Positions 8,888-15,262 of a stretch of DNA of 15,346 nucleotides are shown piece by piece (the first letter of the stretch is position 1; every line of letters begins with the position of its first letter). A program made the position numbers and the translations under genes. Source of the stretch: an uncultured Oscillospiraceae bacterium (GTDB taxonomy: Bacteria; Bacillota; Clostridia; Oscillospirales; Oscillospiraceae); NCBI GenBank assembly GCA_934573935.1, contig CAKTMO010000031.1:1-15346 (forward strand), read 5' to 3'. The notes under the pieces were generated by a model. That model made no database searches and was not told the origin of the DNA. It saw nothing but the letters and a program-made list of their open reading frames with translations.

Positions 8888-10285
8888 TCACTCCTTGATG
8901 ATCTCCGCCAGGCGGTCCAGCGCCTGGGGCAGTTTTTCCAATTCGATGCCGGAATAGTTCACCACCAGCACGTGGTGGGGCGCTTCCTCACTGCGGCGGT
9001 AGTAGTCCGACAGCAGCGCCAGACGCAGCCCCCGCTCTGCCGCACGCTGCCGCAGCGTTTCGTCCGGCAGGGCCGTGTCCAGCCGCACCAGAAAGTGCAG
9101 CCCCGCGTCCTGCTCCATGATCTCCGCCCGCCTCGCCAGCGGCCCCCTGCGGATGCAGTTGATCACCGCGTCCCGCTTCTGGTGATACCGCTTGCGCATC
9201 CGGTTCAGGTGCTGCTCGTAATGGCCGCGGGACAGGAACTCCGCCAGGGTGTACTGCTCAAAGCCCGACACCGTGCAGGCATAGAACCCCAGCCGCTCCC
9301 GATAGTCCTCCAGCAGCCGCGGCGGCAGCAGCATATAGCTGATGCGGATGGAGGGCGCGATGGTCTTGGAAAAGGTGTTCAGATAGATCACCCGTTGGTG
9401 CTCGTCGTCGGAAAACAGCGTGGGGATGGGCCGCCCCACAAAGCGGAACTCGCTGTCATAGTCGTCCTCTAAGATGTACCGCCCCTCCCCCTCGTCGGCC
9501 CAGCGCAGCAGCTCGTGGCGGCGGGCGGCGGGCATGACGATGCCGGTGGGATAGTGGTGGCTGGGGGAGATATGCACCACATCCGCGTCGGTGCGCCGCA
9601 GCGCCTCATAGGACAACCCGCTCTCGTCCAGCGCCACATGCCGCAGCCGCACCTGATGACTCTGGTAGATGCGGCCGATCTTGCTGTACCCGGGGTCCTC
9701 CACGGCGTAGCACTTCTCCCGCCCCAGCAGCTGGATCAGCAGGGTATACAGCGTCTCCGTCCCCGCCCCCACGATGATCTGCCGGGGCGACACCGTCATG
9801 CCCCGAAACTGGTGCAGATAGTCCGCGATGGCCTGCCGCAGCTCCAGCGCGCCGGTGGAGGGCGTGGGCCGCAGCAGGCGGGTATCCTGCTCCAAGATGG
9901 TCTGGCGCAGCAGCTTCGTCCAGGTGGCAAAGGGGAAATACTCAGCGGCGGTGGAGTTGGTGACGAAATCCATGAACCACTGCCGCTCCGGCGGCTCCGC
10001 CTCCGTCTTCGCCGCGGCGGAGGGGGCGGCGGTCAGCGGCTGGTCGATGCGCATGACGTAGTAGCCCCGTTTCTCCACGCCGCAGATGTACCCCTCGGCG
10101 ATCAGCTGCTCATAGGCGTTTTTCACCGTGATGACGCTGACCTCCAGATGGGCGGCCAGCGCCCGCTTGCTGGGCAGCTTCTCCCCCGCCGCCAGTGCGC
10201 CGGACAGGATGTCGCTCCGGATATGGCGGTACAGCTGCTCGTACAGGCTTGCGCCGTTGGTTTTTTCAAGGGTGTAGGTCAGCAT
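8888..10285 (-). CDS. MocR family regulator (GntR winged helix fused to aminotransferase domain)
   Basis: 465 residues. A GntR winged helix occupies about 1-75 (LPSKRALAAHLEVSVITVK), and after a short linker there is a complete fold-type I aminotransferase domain. The PLP lysine is Lys307 in NTFSKTIAPS; EDDYDSEFR and AGTETLY are further PLP-site landmarks. MocR proteins bind PLP or amino acids and typically regulate pyridoxine synthesis or uptake (PdxR) or GABA/taurine use. The start at 10285 is preferred over the ATG at 10297: GGAGGGG lies just upstream of the later one, and the first has no ribosome binding site. It diverges from an ECF S-component gene 105 bases away, the usual MocR target arrangement, which points to PdxR-like control of vitamin B6 uptake (inference). 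Confidence 0.93.
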   Translation of the reverse strand: MLTYTLEKTNGASLYEQLYRHIRSDILSGALAAGEKLPSKRALAAHLEVSVITVKNAYEQLIAEGYICGVEKRGYYVMRIDQPLTAAPSAAAKTEAEPPERQWFMDFVTNSTAAEYFPFATWTKLLRQTILEQDTRLLRPTPSTGALELRQAIADYLHQFRGMTVSPRQIIVGAGTETLYTLLIQLLGREKCYAVEDPGYSKIGRIYQSHQVRLRHVALDESGLSYEALRRTDADVVHISPSHHYPTGIVMPAARRHELLRWADEGEGRYILEDDYDSEFRFVGRPIPTLFSDDEHQRVIYLNTFSKTIAPSIRISYMLLPPRLLEDYRERLGFYACTVSGFEQYTLAEFLSRGHYEQHLNRMRKRYHQKRDAVINCIRRGPLARRAEIMEQDAGLHFLVRLDTALPDETLRQRAAERGLRLALLSDYYRRSEEAPHHVLVVNYSGIELEKLPQALDRLAEIIKE

Positions 10286-10298
10286 ATGCCCCTCCATC

Positions 10299-10342
10299 TG
10301 GTATGCACATTTTGTCGCATTTTGGATATTTTAATAATACCA
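10299..10342. promoter_or_regulatory. Candidate MocR operator in the divergent promoter region
   Basis: TGGTAT at 10299-10304 and ATACCA at 10337-10342 form an inverted pair flanking two direct copies of CATTTTG (10308-10314 and 10318-10324), ten bases apart. ATACCA is the half-site known for the MocR protein GabR, so binding here is plausible but unproven. The right half-site lies just upstream of the plus-strand -10 box at 10351. Confidence 0.45.
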
Positions 10343-10350
10343 AAGAATAC

Positions 10351-10356
10351 TATAAT
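10351..10356 (+). promoter_or_regulatory. -10 element for the ECF S-component gene
   Basis: A perfect TATAAT box lies 35 bases before the ATG. No good -35 box is present at 16-18 bases upstream (best is ATTTTA), as expected for a promoter needing an activator such as MocR. Confidence 0.6.
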
Positions 10357-10390
10357 ACACTCCAGCAAGAAATGCAAGGAGGCAATCACA

Positions 10391-10894
10391 ATGTCTGATA
10401 AAAAAATTCGCAAGCTGGTGGTCAGCGCCCTGATGGCCGCTTTGACCTATGTGGCCACCATGGTGATCCAGATCCCCTCCCCCATGAACGGCTATGTGAA
10501 CCTGGGCGACTGCTTTGTGCTGCTGTCCGGCTGGCTGCTGGGTCCCTGGTACGGCGGCGCTGCCGCCGGTATCGGCTCCATGCTGACCGACCTGCTGTCC
10601 GGCTATGGCTACTATGCCCCGGGCACCTTTATCATCAAGGGACTTGACGCCCTGGTAGCCGCCCTGATCTTTAACGCCATGGGCCGCACCAACGTGGCTG
10701 CCATCGTCAGCGGTCTGGTGGGCGAGGTCATCATGGTGGTGGGTTACTTCGGCTATGCCGCCCTGCTGCTGGGCAAGGGCATCGGCGCCGCCGCCAGCAT
10801 CCCCGGCAATCTGGTGCAGGCCGCCATGGGTCTGGTCATCGGCTTCGTGCTGCTGAAAGTCACCCAGAAGACCCGTATTGCGGAAAAGATCTGA
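10391..10894 (+). CDS. ECF transporter S component, possibly for a B6 vitamer
   Basis: 167 residues with about six hydrophobic helices and the length of ECF substrate-binding (S) subunits, which capture a vitamin and share a separate EcfA/A'/T energising module. The AxxxA-type motif in the first helix (Ala13-Ala17, SALMAALTYVA), used to dock on EcfT, is present, as are NLGDCFVLLSGWLLGPW and FIIKGLDALVAA, typical of the ThiW/HmpT/PdxU group. The ATG at 10391 follows AAGGAGG. It is divergent from a MocR gene, which makes pyridoxine or a related B6 form the leading substrate; thiamine precursors are an alternative. No EcfA or EcfT gene is in the window, consistent with a group II system using a shared module. 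Confidence 0.85.
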   Translation: MSDKKIRKLVVSALMAALTYVATMVIQIPSPMNGYVNLGDCFVLLSGWLLGPWYGGAAAGIGSMLTDLLSGYGYYAPGTFIIKGLDALVAALIFNAMGRTNVAAIVSGLVGEVIMVVGYFGYAALLLGKGIGAAASIPGNLVQAAMGLVIGFVLLKVTQKTRIAEKI

Positions 10895-10906
10895 CTGTGA
10901 TATAAT
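10878..10906 (+). promoter_or_regulatory. Internal promoter for the YwlG gene
   Basis: TTGCGG at 10878-10883 and TATAAT at 10901-10906 are 17 bases apart, and TGA directly before the -10 box gives an extended -10. The -35 lies inside the end of the ECF gene, so the downstream gene can be expressed alone. Confidence 0.6.
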
Positions 10907-10960
10907 CATAGTACAACAAAACGGACGCGCTTTCCAATACGTTGAAATGAGGTGTTTTTT

Positions 10961-11563
10961 ATGGCAGGAACCGTTCATGACGTAGAGAATAAAGACCTGC
11001 TGGCCCAGGTGAAGGAGGAATCCGCCAACGCCGCCCGCCAGCTGGCCGAGGCCGCTAAGCTGCACAAGGGGCAGATCGTGGTGGTGGGCTGCTCCACCAG
11101 CGAGGTGGTTGGCCACAACGTGGGCAGCTGGTCCACGCCGGACGTGGCCAACGCTATTTTTGAAGGGCTCAACAGCGTGTTCGCCCCCATGGGCGTCTAC
11201 ATCGCCGCCCAGTGCTGTGAGCATCTGAACCGCGCTCTGATTGTGGAGCACGAGGCCGTCCCCAAAGGCGAGATCGTCAATGTGATGCCCCAGCCCAAGG
11301 CCGGCAGCTCCTTTGCCACCGCCGCCTATCACAGCTTCCGCCATCCCGTGGCGCTGGAGGAGATCCGGGCCGACGCGGGCCTGGACATCGGCGGCACGCT
11401 GATCGGCATGCATCTGAAGAAGGTGGCCGTCCCCGTCCGCCTGCAGCAGAACCACATCGGCCAGGCCATCCTGCTGGCTGCCCGCGTCCGCCCCAAGTTC
11501 ATCGGCGGCGAACGAGCCATCTATGACGAGAACTTGAAGGATGGGTATCCGGTGTTTGATTGA
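10961..11563 (+). CDS. ywlG: TIGR01440/UPF0340 family protein (YwlG-like)
   Basis: 200 residues, matching the YwlG/UPF0340 family found mostly in Firmicutes; its biochemical role is unknown. Recognisable blocks are VVVGCSTSEVVGHNVG, QCCEHLNRALIVE and AYHSFRHPV, followed by DIGGTLIGMHLKKVAVPVR and a C-terminal ARVRPKFIGGERA. The ATG at 10961 is preferred over the in-frame GTG at 10952, since GAGGTG at 10949-10954 sits six bases before the ATG and overlaps that GTG. It lies 66 bases after the ECF gene, with its own extended -10 promoter between, and a strong terminator follows. The link to the ECF gene may be only positional. Confidence 0.93.
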   Translation: MAGTVHDVENKDLLAQVKEESANAARQLAEAAKLHKGQIVVVGCSTSEVVGHNVGSWSTPDVANAIFEGLNSVFAPMGVYIAAQCCEHLNRALIVEHEAVPKGEIVNVMPQPKAGSSFATAAYHSFRHPVALEEIRADAGLDIGGTLIGMHLKKVAVPVRLQQNHIGQAILLAARVRPKFIGGERAIYDENLKDGYPVFD

Positions 11564-11580
11564 CCTTGCTGTTTTATTGT

Positions 11581-11617
11581 AAAACCCGAGATTGCGCTTG
11601 CAGTCTCGGGTTTTTTT
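11581..11617 (+). terminator. Intrinsic terminator after ywlG
   Basis: AAAACCCGAGATTGC at 11581-11595 pairs with GCAGTCTCGGGTTTT at 11600-11614 (one G-T pair), with a GCTT loop and a run of seven T at 11611-11617. The AAAA side gives a weaker T-run for the minus strand, so it may also end the cassette coming from 11712. Confidence 0.88.
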
Positions 11618-11680
11618 GCTTTTCACAAGGACGATGCCCACATCGTTTCGCCGTATTACATACTGGCCTCACAGCCTTTC

Positions 11681-11711
11681 GTAGGAGCGGCGTCCCCGAT
11701 GCCCCGTCCGC
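11681..11711. repeat. Degraded single arm of the family B repeat
   Basis: GTAGGAGCGGCGTCCCCGAT followed by GCCCCGTCCGC matches the left arm of the inverted repeat at 6948-6975 with a few changes. Its end abuts the stop codon of the minus-strand gene at 11712, marking the GC-rich edge of the AT-richer cassette. Confidence 0.7.
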
Positions 11712-12368
11712 TTATGCACGGATCACGTAGTATTGCTGCTGCCACTGCTCCGCGAATTCTCCAATGCGCTTGTCGAACTCTCTCAAAAGCAGGTCATACT
11801 CATGATCTGCGGCAGCCACTATCTCACGTTCAAACATATATGTCCCGTAAACAGAAACACCATCATCCTCTTCGGCTGGACGAAGATTATCCAGAAAGTA
11901 TGTGTCACCCAAAACTTTCTTCGCTCTTTCAATGACTGCATCACTACGGAATATTGACTTCATACAATCTTTTGTCGTCTGCTGATATTCTTCCGCACTG
12001 TCTTGCTGCCCAAAGTACTTGTTCATCTGGGCACGCTCCACGCCGCATATTGTCCCGCTGAATACGATATCGACAAGTGCCCCGAACTCGCTGGGCTTTT
12101 TCTGTCTGTGCAGCGTTCCCTTCTCGCATACATACAGCAAAAGGCACCATGCCTCCATCATTCTGACAAGCTTTTCCTGAAACTGTGGATCCTGGATTAT
12201 TTTCTGCTCCCTTTGCTGCTCCTCAGCTTTACGTGCCAGCGCCTCGGCGTTTGCCTTTTCGATCTGCGCCCTCCGCTTCTCTTCTTCCTTCCGCTGATGA
12301 CTTGCTTTTATCACTTTTGATAATACCCACCACACCAGCACCGCCAGAATGATAAAAAATAGCAGCAT
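11712..12368 (-). CDS. Membrane-anchored protein of unknown function (cassette gene C)
   Basis: 218 residues, no recognised family. A single N-terminal hydrophobic segment (2-16) is followed by a basic stretch (SKVIKASHQRK), which by the positive-inside rule places the rest in the cytoplasm. Residues 24-58 are rich in Glu, Lys, Ala and Gln and look like a coiled coil. A folded domain of about 150 residues follows, with Cys108-Gly109, Phe179-Glu180, Tyr191-Asp192 and Leu195-Arg196 at spacings also found in the upstream gene at 12409-13047. The start at 12368 follows AGAGAGGAAATAG. It is the last gene of a three-gene, AT-richer minus-strand cassette and is likely co-transcribed with the two before it. 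Not a known toxin, secretion or phage family as far as can be seen. Confidence 0.75.
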   Translation of the reverse strand: MLLFFIILAVLVWWVLSKVIKASHQRKEEEKRRAQIEKANAEALARKAEEQQREQKIIQDPQFQEKLVRMMEAWCLLLYVCEKGTLHRQKKPSEFGALVDIVFSGTICGVERAQMNKYFGQQDSAEEYQQTTKDCMKSIFRSDAVIERAKKVLGDTYFLDNLRPAEEDDGVSVYGTYMFEREIVAAADHEYDLLLREFDKRIGEFAEQWQQQYYVIRA

Positions 12369-12408
12369 ACCTATTTCCTCTCTTGTTCACGTTTTTTGTT
12401 ATCCGACC

Positions 12409-13047
12409 TTATTCCGGACTTACAGACATACCCTGAGCCCCAATGCTTACCACCGCGTTTGGCCATTTCTTTTTCAGTTCCTGCTGGATGTACCGAAGCG
12501 TTATATCCCACTTCGCGCCAAAGGTCGTAAAGAATACGGTCTCAAATGCCATCATTGCCTGTATTCCCTCAAACTGGTATTCATCCACCTCCAGAAATAC
12601 AGAATGAAGATTTTTGCACCCGAAATAATCTCTGACATAATTGTCTCCTGTGTGAATTCCGGCAAGCGGGTCTTTCGCAGTGGCCTTTTCCCGCTGCTTC
12701 GCAATCATCCACCGATCTTTCAGCCCGCAAAAAGCCTCATTCCCATGCTCACCGTCAATCGCCACAATGATACACTCTGCTTTTATACGAACTCCCATAT
12801 CGTCCTTGCCAATGGAATGAAAGCCACAAGCCGCACCGACCAAATGCACTTTGCACAAACACAAATAGCCGTCAAAAAAGTTGATCATTGACCTTGCAAA
12901 GTTTTCGCTGACCTCTGACGTATTGATCGCCGTGGGCTTTTGTGACACGTTTGCGCTTTGCACCGTAGTTGCTTCCTGAGACTTACTGACAACCGCCATG
13001 ATAACAAGCACCACGACTACAGCCAATAGCAAAAGAAATAGCAGCAT
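12409..13047 (-). CDS. Membrane-anchored protein of unknown function (cassette gene B)
   Basis: 212 residues, no recognised family. It begins MLLFLLLLAVVVVLVIMAVV, one N-terminal membrane anchor or uncleaved signal, then a Ser/Thr/Gln-rich linker (21-48) and a domain of about 160 residues with several Cys (63, 65, 74, 92, 107, 144). The first four residues and residues 8-10 are identical to gene C, and CG, FE, [WY]D and LR landmarks recur at the same spacing, so B and C look like diverged tandem duplicates. The start at 13047 follows AAGGGGAGAG, 12 bases after the stop of the Cys-rich gene at 13060. Codon use and GC content are clearly lower than in flanking housekeeping genes, suggesting acquisition. 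Confidence 0.75.
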   Translation of the reverse strand: MLLFLLLLAVVVVLVIMAVVSKSQEATTVQSANVSQKPTAINTSEVSENFARSMINFFDGYLCLCKVHLVGAACGFHSIGKDDMGVRIKAECIIVAIDGEHGNEAFCGLKDRWMIAKQREKATAKDPLAGIHTGDNYVRDYFGCKNLHSVFLEVDEYQFEGIQAMMAFETVFFTTFGAKWDITLRYIQQELKKKWPNAVVSIGAQGMSVSPE

Positions 13048-13059
13048 TGCTCTCTCCCC

Positions 13060-13257
13060 TTATTTGTCATACCGCGCCACATCTTCGTTGGTTCTGCCCA
13101 GCGCCGGTTCAAATTTGTTGCAAACCTTCTCGTCCGCTTTTACGCTATAACCATTTCTGCTACACTGAAAGGTGGTCGAAAACCAATCTGTATTTGCGGT
13201 TCCTAACTCGCAATACCGGCAGGTTCCGCACTTCCCGCAATAATCTTTTACTGTCAT
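13060..13257 (-). CDS. Small Cys-rich, probably metal-binding protein (cassette gene A)
   Basis: 65 residues. The Cys pattern is Cys7, Cys10, Cys13, Cys16, then Cys32 and Cys46 (CGKCGTCRYC...FQCS...VCNKF), which looks like a treble-clef or zinc-ribbon site of a kind seen in many small clostridial proteins. The metal is not determinable here, and no enzyme motif is present. The frame opens at 13293, but the ATG at 13257 is preferred because GGGAGGG lies nine bases upstream. It is the first gene of the cassette, 12 bases before gene B, so the products may work together. The upstream region carries the cassette promoter. Confidence 0.65.
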   Translation of the reverse strand: MTVKDYCGKCGTCRYCELGTANTDWFSTTFQCSRNGYSVKADEKVCNKFEPALGRTNEDVARYDK

Positions 13258-13282
13258 GCTTTTATTCCCTCCCGCATTTCGT

Positions 13283-13294
13283 ATTGTGTACAAT
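13283..13294. promoter_or_regulatory. Short palindrome upstream of the cassette
   Basis: ATTGT-GT-ACAAT is a 12-base near-perfect palindrome between the promoter and the first start codon. It could be a protein-binding site, but nothing identifies the protein and short palindromes occur by chance in AT-rich DNA. Confidence 0.25.
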
Positions 13295-13361
13295 TCAAAA
13301 CGATATTTTTCTACATCAAATCACGCATTTCCCACTTGAAAAATCAACGAATTACTGTATA

Positions 13362-13390
13362 CTTATATTATAAAAGGTGTGCCTTTGCAA
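13362..13390 (-). promoter_or_regulatory. Sigma-A type promoter of the three-gene cassette
   Basis: On the minus strand, the -35 box TTGCAA (13385-13390) and the -10 box TATAAG (13362-13367) are exactly 17 bases apart. The -35 box sits in the middle of a palindrome (13374-13408). An overlapping TATAAT lies five bases earlier but at poor spacing. The leader to the first start codon would be about 100 bases. Confidence 0.6.
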
Positions 13391-13408
13391 TTTGTAAAGG
13401 TACACCTT
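13374..13408. repeat. 13-bp-arm palindrome over the cassette promoter
   Basis: AAGGTGTGCCTTT at 13374-13386 is the inverted complement of AAAGGTACACCTT at 13396-13408 with one mismatch, around a nine-base centre. It covers the -35 box and ends 22 bases from the stop of the serine recombinase gene. It could be a repressor operator or the crossover site of the adjacent recombinase. No T-run follows on either strand, so a terminator is unlikely. Confidence 0.65.
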
Positions 13409-13430
13409 TCCAAATTCCCTGCACTTCCCC

Positions 13431-14096
<666 letters not shown>

Positions 14097-14116
14097 CTAC
14101 ACCCTTGTTCACCGGC

Positions 14117-14146
14117 AAAAAACGGTTGCCGCTTCCACGGCAACCG
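14117..14146 (-). terminator. Second intrinsic terminator, minus strand
   Basis: CGGTTGCCG at 14123-14131 pairs with CGGCAACCG at 14138-14146. On the minus strand the stem is followed by six T (plus-strand A at 14117-14122). It lies just behind the stronger terminator at 14152-14179, giving two in series ahead of the recombinase gene. Confidence 0.75.
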
Positions 14147-14151
14147 GACGC

Positions 14152-14179
14152 AAAAAAAGCCGCCTGCTGGCGGCTTTTT
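14152..14179. terminator. Intrinsic terminator after the small membrane-protein gene
   Basis: GCCGCC and GGCGGC around TGCT, extended by A and T tracts on both sides (seven A at 14152-14158, five T at 14175-14179). It ends the gene at 14206 on the minus strand and could also work on the plus strand. Confidence 0.85.
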
Positions 14180-14205
14180 CTCGGGATAAGGGAACTCCCC
14201 TGTTT

Positions 14206-14415
14206 TTACAGTGTGATGGGGAACAGCAGGTGCAGACCGCCGAAGACCACCACTGCGGCTACGGTGGCGATCAGGAAGCCGCGGCAGATCTTGCGGCTTT
14301 TCTGGGCCAGCGCCTCGTTCTCGTGCTCATTCTTCCAGCGGACGAAAAACCATCCGGTACAAAGCAAACAAACCACCGGCACAAACAGCAGGCCGATCAT
14401 GGCAAAATATTCCAT
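14206..14415 (-). CDS. Small two-helix membrane protein, function unknown
   Basis: 69 residues with two hydrophobic segments, about 5-25 (AMIGLLFVPVVCLLCTGW) and 48-66 (FLIATVAAVVVFGGLHLLF). They are separated by a charged loop (RWKNEHENEALAQKSRKICR) that is probably cytoplasmic. The frame opens at 14496, but the ATG at 14415 is preferred: AAGGAGG lies seven bases upstream and a near-consensus promoter lies just before that. It is followed by two terminators, so it is a single-gene transcript. No family is recognised. Confidence 0.7.
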   Translation of the reverse strand: MEYFAMIGLLFVPVVCLLCTGWFFVRWKNEHENEALAQKSRKICRGFLIATVAAVVVFGGLHLLFPITL

Positions 14416-14443
14416 CGAGTATCCTCCTTCTTTGTTGATTTCT

Positions 14444-14472
14444 ATTATACCGGAAAGCAGCGGCAACGTCAA
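14444..14472 (-). promoter_or_regulatory. Near-consensus sigma-A promoter
   Basis: On the minus strand, TTGACG (14467-14472) and a perfect TATAAT (14444-14449) are 17 bases apart. It is the best promoter in the window and drives the small membrane-protein gene at 14415. Confidence 0.85.
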
Positions 14473-14487
14473 GAAAATGCGCGGTCC

Positions 14488-14550
14488 TGACATCAAATCG
14501 CCTCACTGTGACATGAAATCGCCTTGCCGTGACATCAAAGCGGGCTGCTA
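14488..14550. repeat. 21-bp tandem repeat, three copies
   Basis: Copy 1 is TGACATCAAATCGCCTCACTG (14488-14508). Copy 2 (14509-14529) differs at a few bases, and copy 3 (14530-14550) is diverged after TGACATCAAA. It lies between the GNAT gene and the promoter of the small membrane-protein gene, and the last copy touches the GNAT stop codon. Confidence 0.8.
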
Positions 14551-15048
14551 TGCCTCTGTTTCTATGCCTTCGGCAAAGCGCATGGGGGTAAAGCGCAGTC
14601 CGTTCACCGTCTGCTCCGTATCGGTGGGCACAAAGCCCAGATGGCGATAGACCTCCACCGCATAGGGCGAGGAATTCACGGTGAACTCCTGCCGTTCGTA
14701 ATCCTGCCGCATGGCCTGAAATAAAGCGCGGCCGATCCCCCTGCGGTGATATGCCGCCCGGACGAAAAATCCTCCGATGTGCTGGGGCTGGCGCATGCAC
14801 AGCGTGCCCACCAGTTCATTGCCGTCAAAAGCGCCATAGAACCGCATCGCCCTGATACGCTGGGTGTCATGCAGGCTGGCACGGAAAAAGTCGATGCCCT
14901 CCTGCGTATACTCCGGGGCCTCAAACTGCCGAAAGACCTCCCATGTCAGCGCCAAAGCGGCGGGGATCTCCTCGCTGCGCAGGCGGCGGACGGTATATTC
15001 TGATCCGCTTTTCCCTGCATGCTTTTCTCCTGAAAATGAATATGTCAT
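14548..15048 (-). CDS. GNAT family N-acetyltransferase
   Basis: 166 residues with the GNAT fold. The acetyl-CoA loop is AAYHRRGIGRAL (Arg102-Arg103-Gly104-Ile-Gly106 using this start). It follows the beta-strand GGFFVRA, and the later SSPYAVEVYRHLGFVPT block is typical of the C-terminal strand region in YjcF/PanZ-like members. The substrate is unknown. The frame opens at 15066, but the ATG at 15048 has AGAGGG five bases upstream and the earlier ATG has no ribosome binding site, so 15048 is preferred. A weak TATGAT box precedes it. It lies between the end of etfA and the tandem repeat and is probably transcribed alone. Confidence 0.9.
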   Translation of the reverse strand: MTYSFSGEKHAGKSGSEYTVRRLRSEEIPAALALTWEVFRQFEAPEYTQEGIDFFRASLHDTQRIRAMRFYGAFDGNELVGTLCMRQPQHIGGFFVRAAYHRRGIGRALFQAMRQDYERQEFTVNSSPYAVEVYRHLGFVPTDTEQTVNGLRFTPMRFAEGIETEA

Positions 15049-15158
15049 GCTATCCCTCTTTTCCATTTATGGTGCTATCATACAGAAGATTTTCCCGAAA
15101 AGATAGGATGGTTCTCTATCGTTATGTGTTCATTTTTAGGGTGTCTGTTGCCTTTTAT

Positions 15159-15199
15159 CGGTACATTAACCGCCGTTTTCGGTACATAAAATGCGGTTA
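15159..15199. repeat. Short direct and inverted repeats in the etfA-GNAT gap
   Basis: CGGTACAT occurs at 15159-15166 and again at 15180-15187, 21 bases apart, and TAACCGC (15167-15173) is inverted as GCGGTTA (15193-15199). This 214-base gap holds no gene; the etfA terminator is the only other clear element. Confidence 0.4.
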
Positions 15200-15208
15200 T
15201 GGGGGCAT

Positions 15209-15242
15209 AAAAAAGGCTGTCCGAAGTCGGACAGCCTTTTTT
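15209..15242. terminator. Intrinsic terminator after etfA
   Basis: A perfect 15-bp stem, 15209-15223 with 15228-15242, has an AAGT loop, a GGCTGTCCG core and A/T tracts on both sides. It lies 20 bases beyond the etfA stop codon on the minus strand. Confidence 0.88.
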
Positions 15243-15262
15243 GATGCTTGTTGAGCGAAACC

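Noticed and set aside
7435..8898. A 487-codon plus-strand frame over the lysR and greA-like genes
   Set aside because: Antisense shadow with the same His/Gly/Leu-rich composition and no ribosome binding site; both minus-strand genes have full family motifs.
9515..10390. Long plus-strand open frame leading into the ECF gene
   Set aside because: The upstream portion is antisense to mocR; only the part from the ATG at 10391, with its own ribosome binding site, reads as a membrane protein.
10331..11641. A 436-codon minus-strand frame opposite the ECF and ywlG genes
   Set aside because: Shadow frame of GC-rich coding DNA, with no start signal and no recognisable domain.
14488..14550. CRISPR array
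   Set aside because: The 21-base units are directly adjacent with no spacers, and no cas genes are present.
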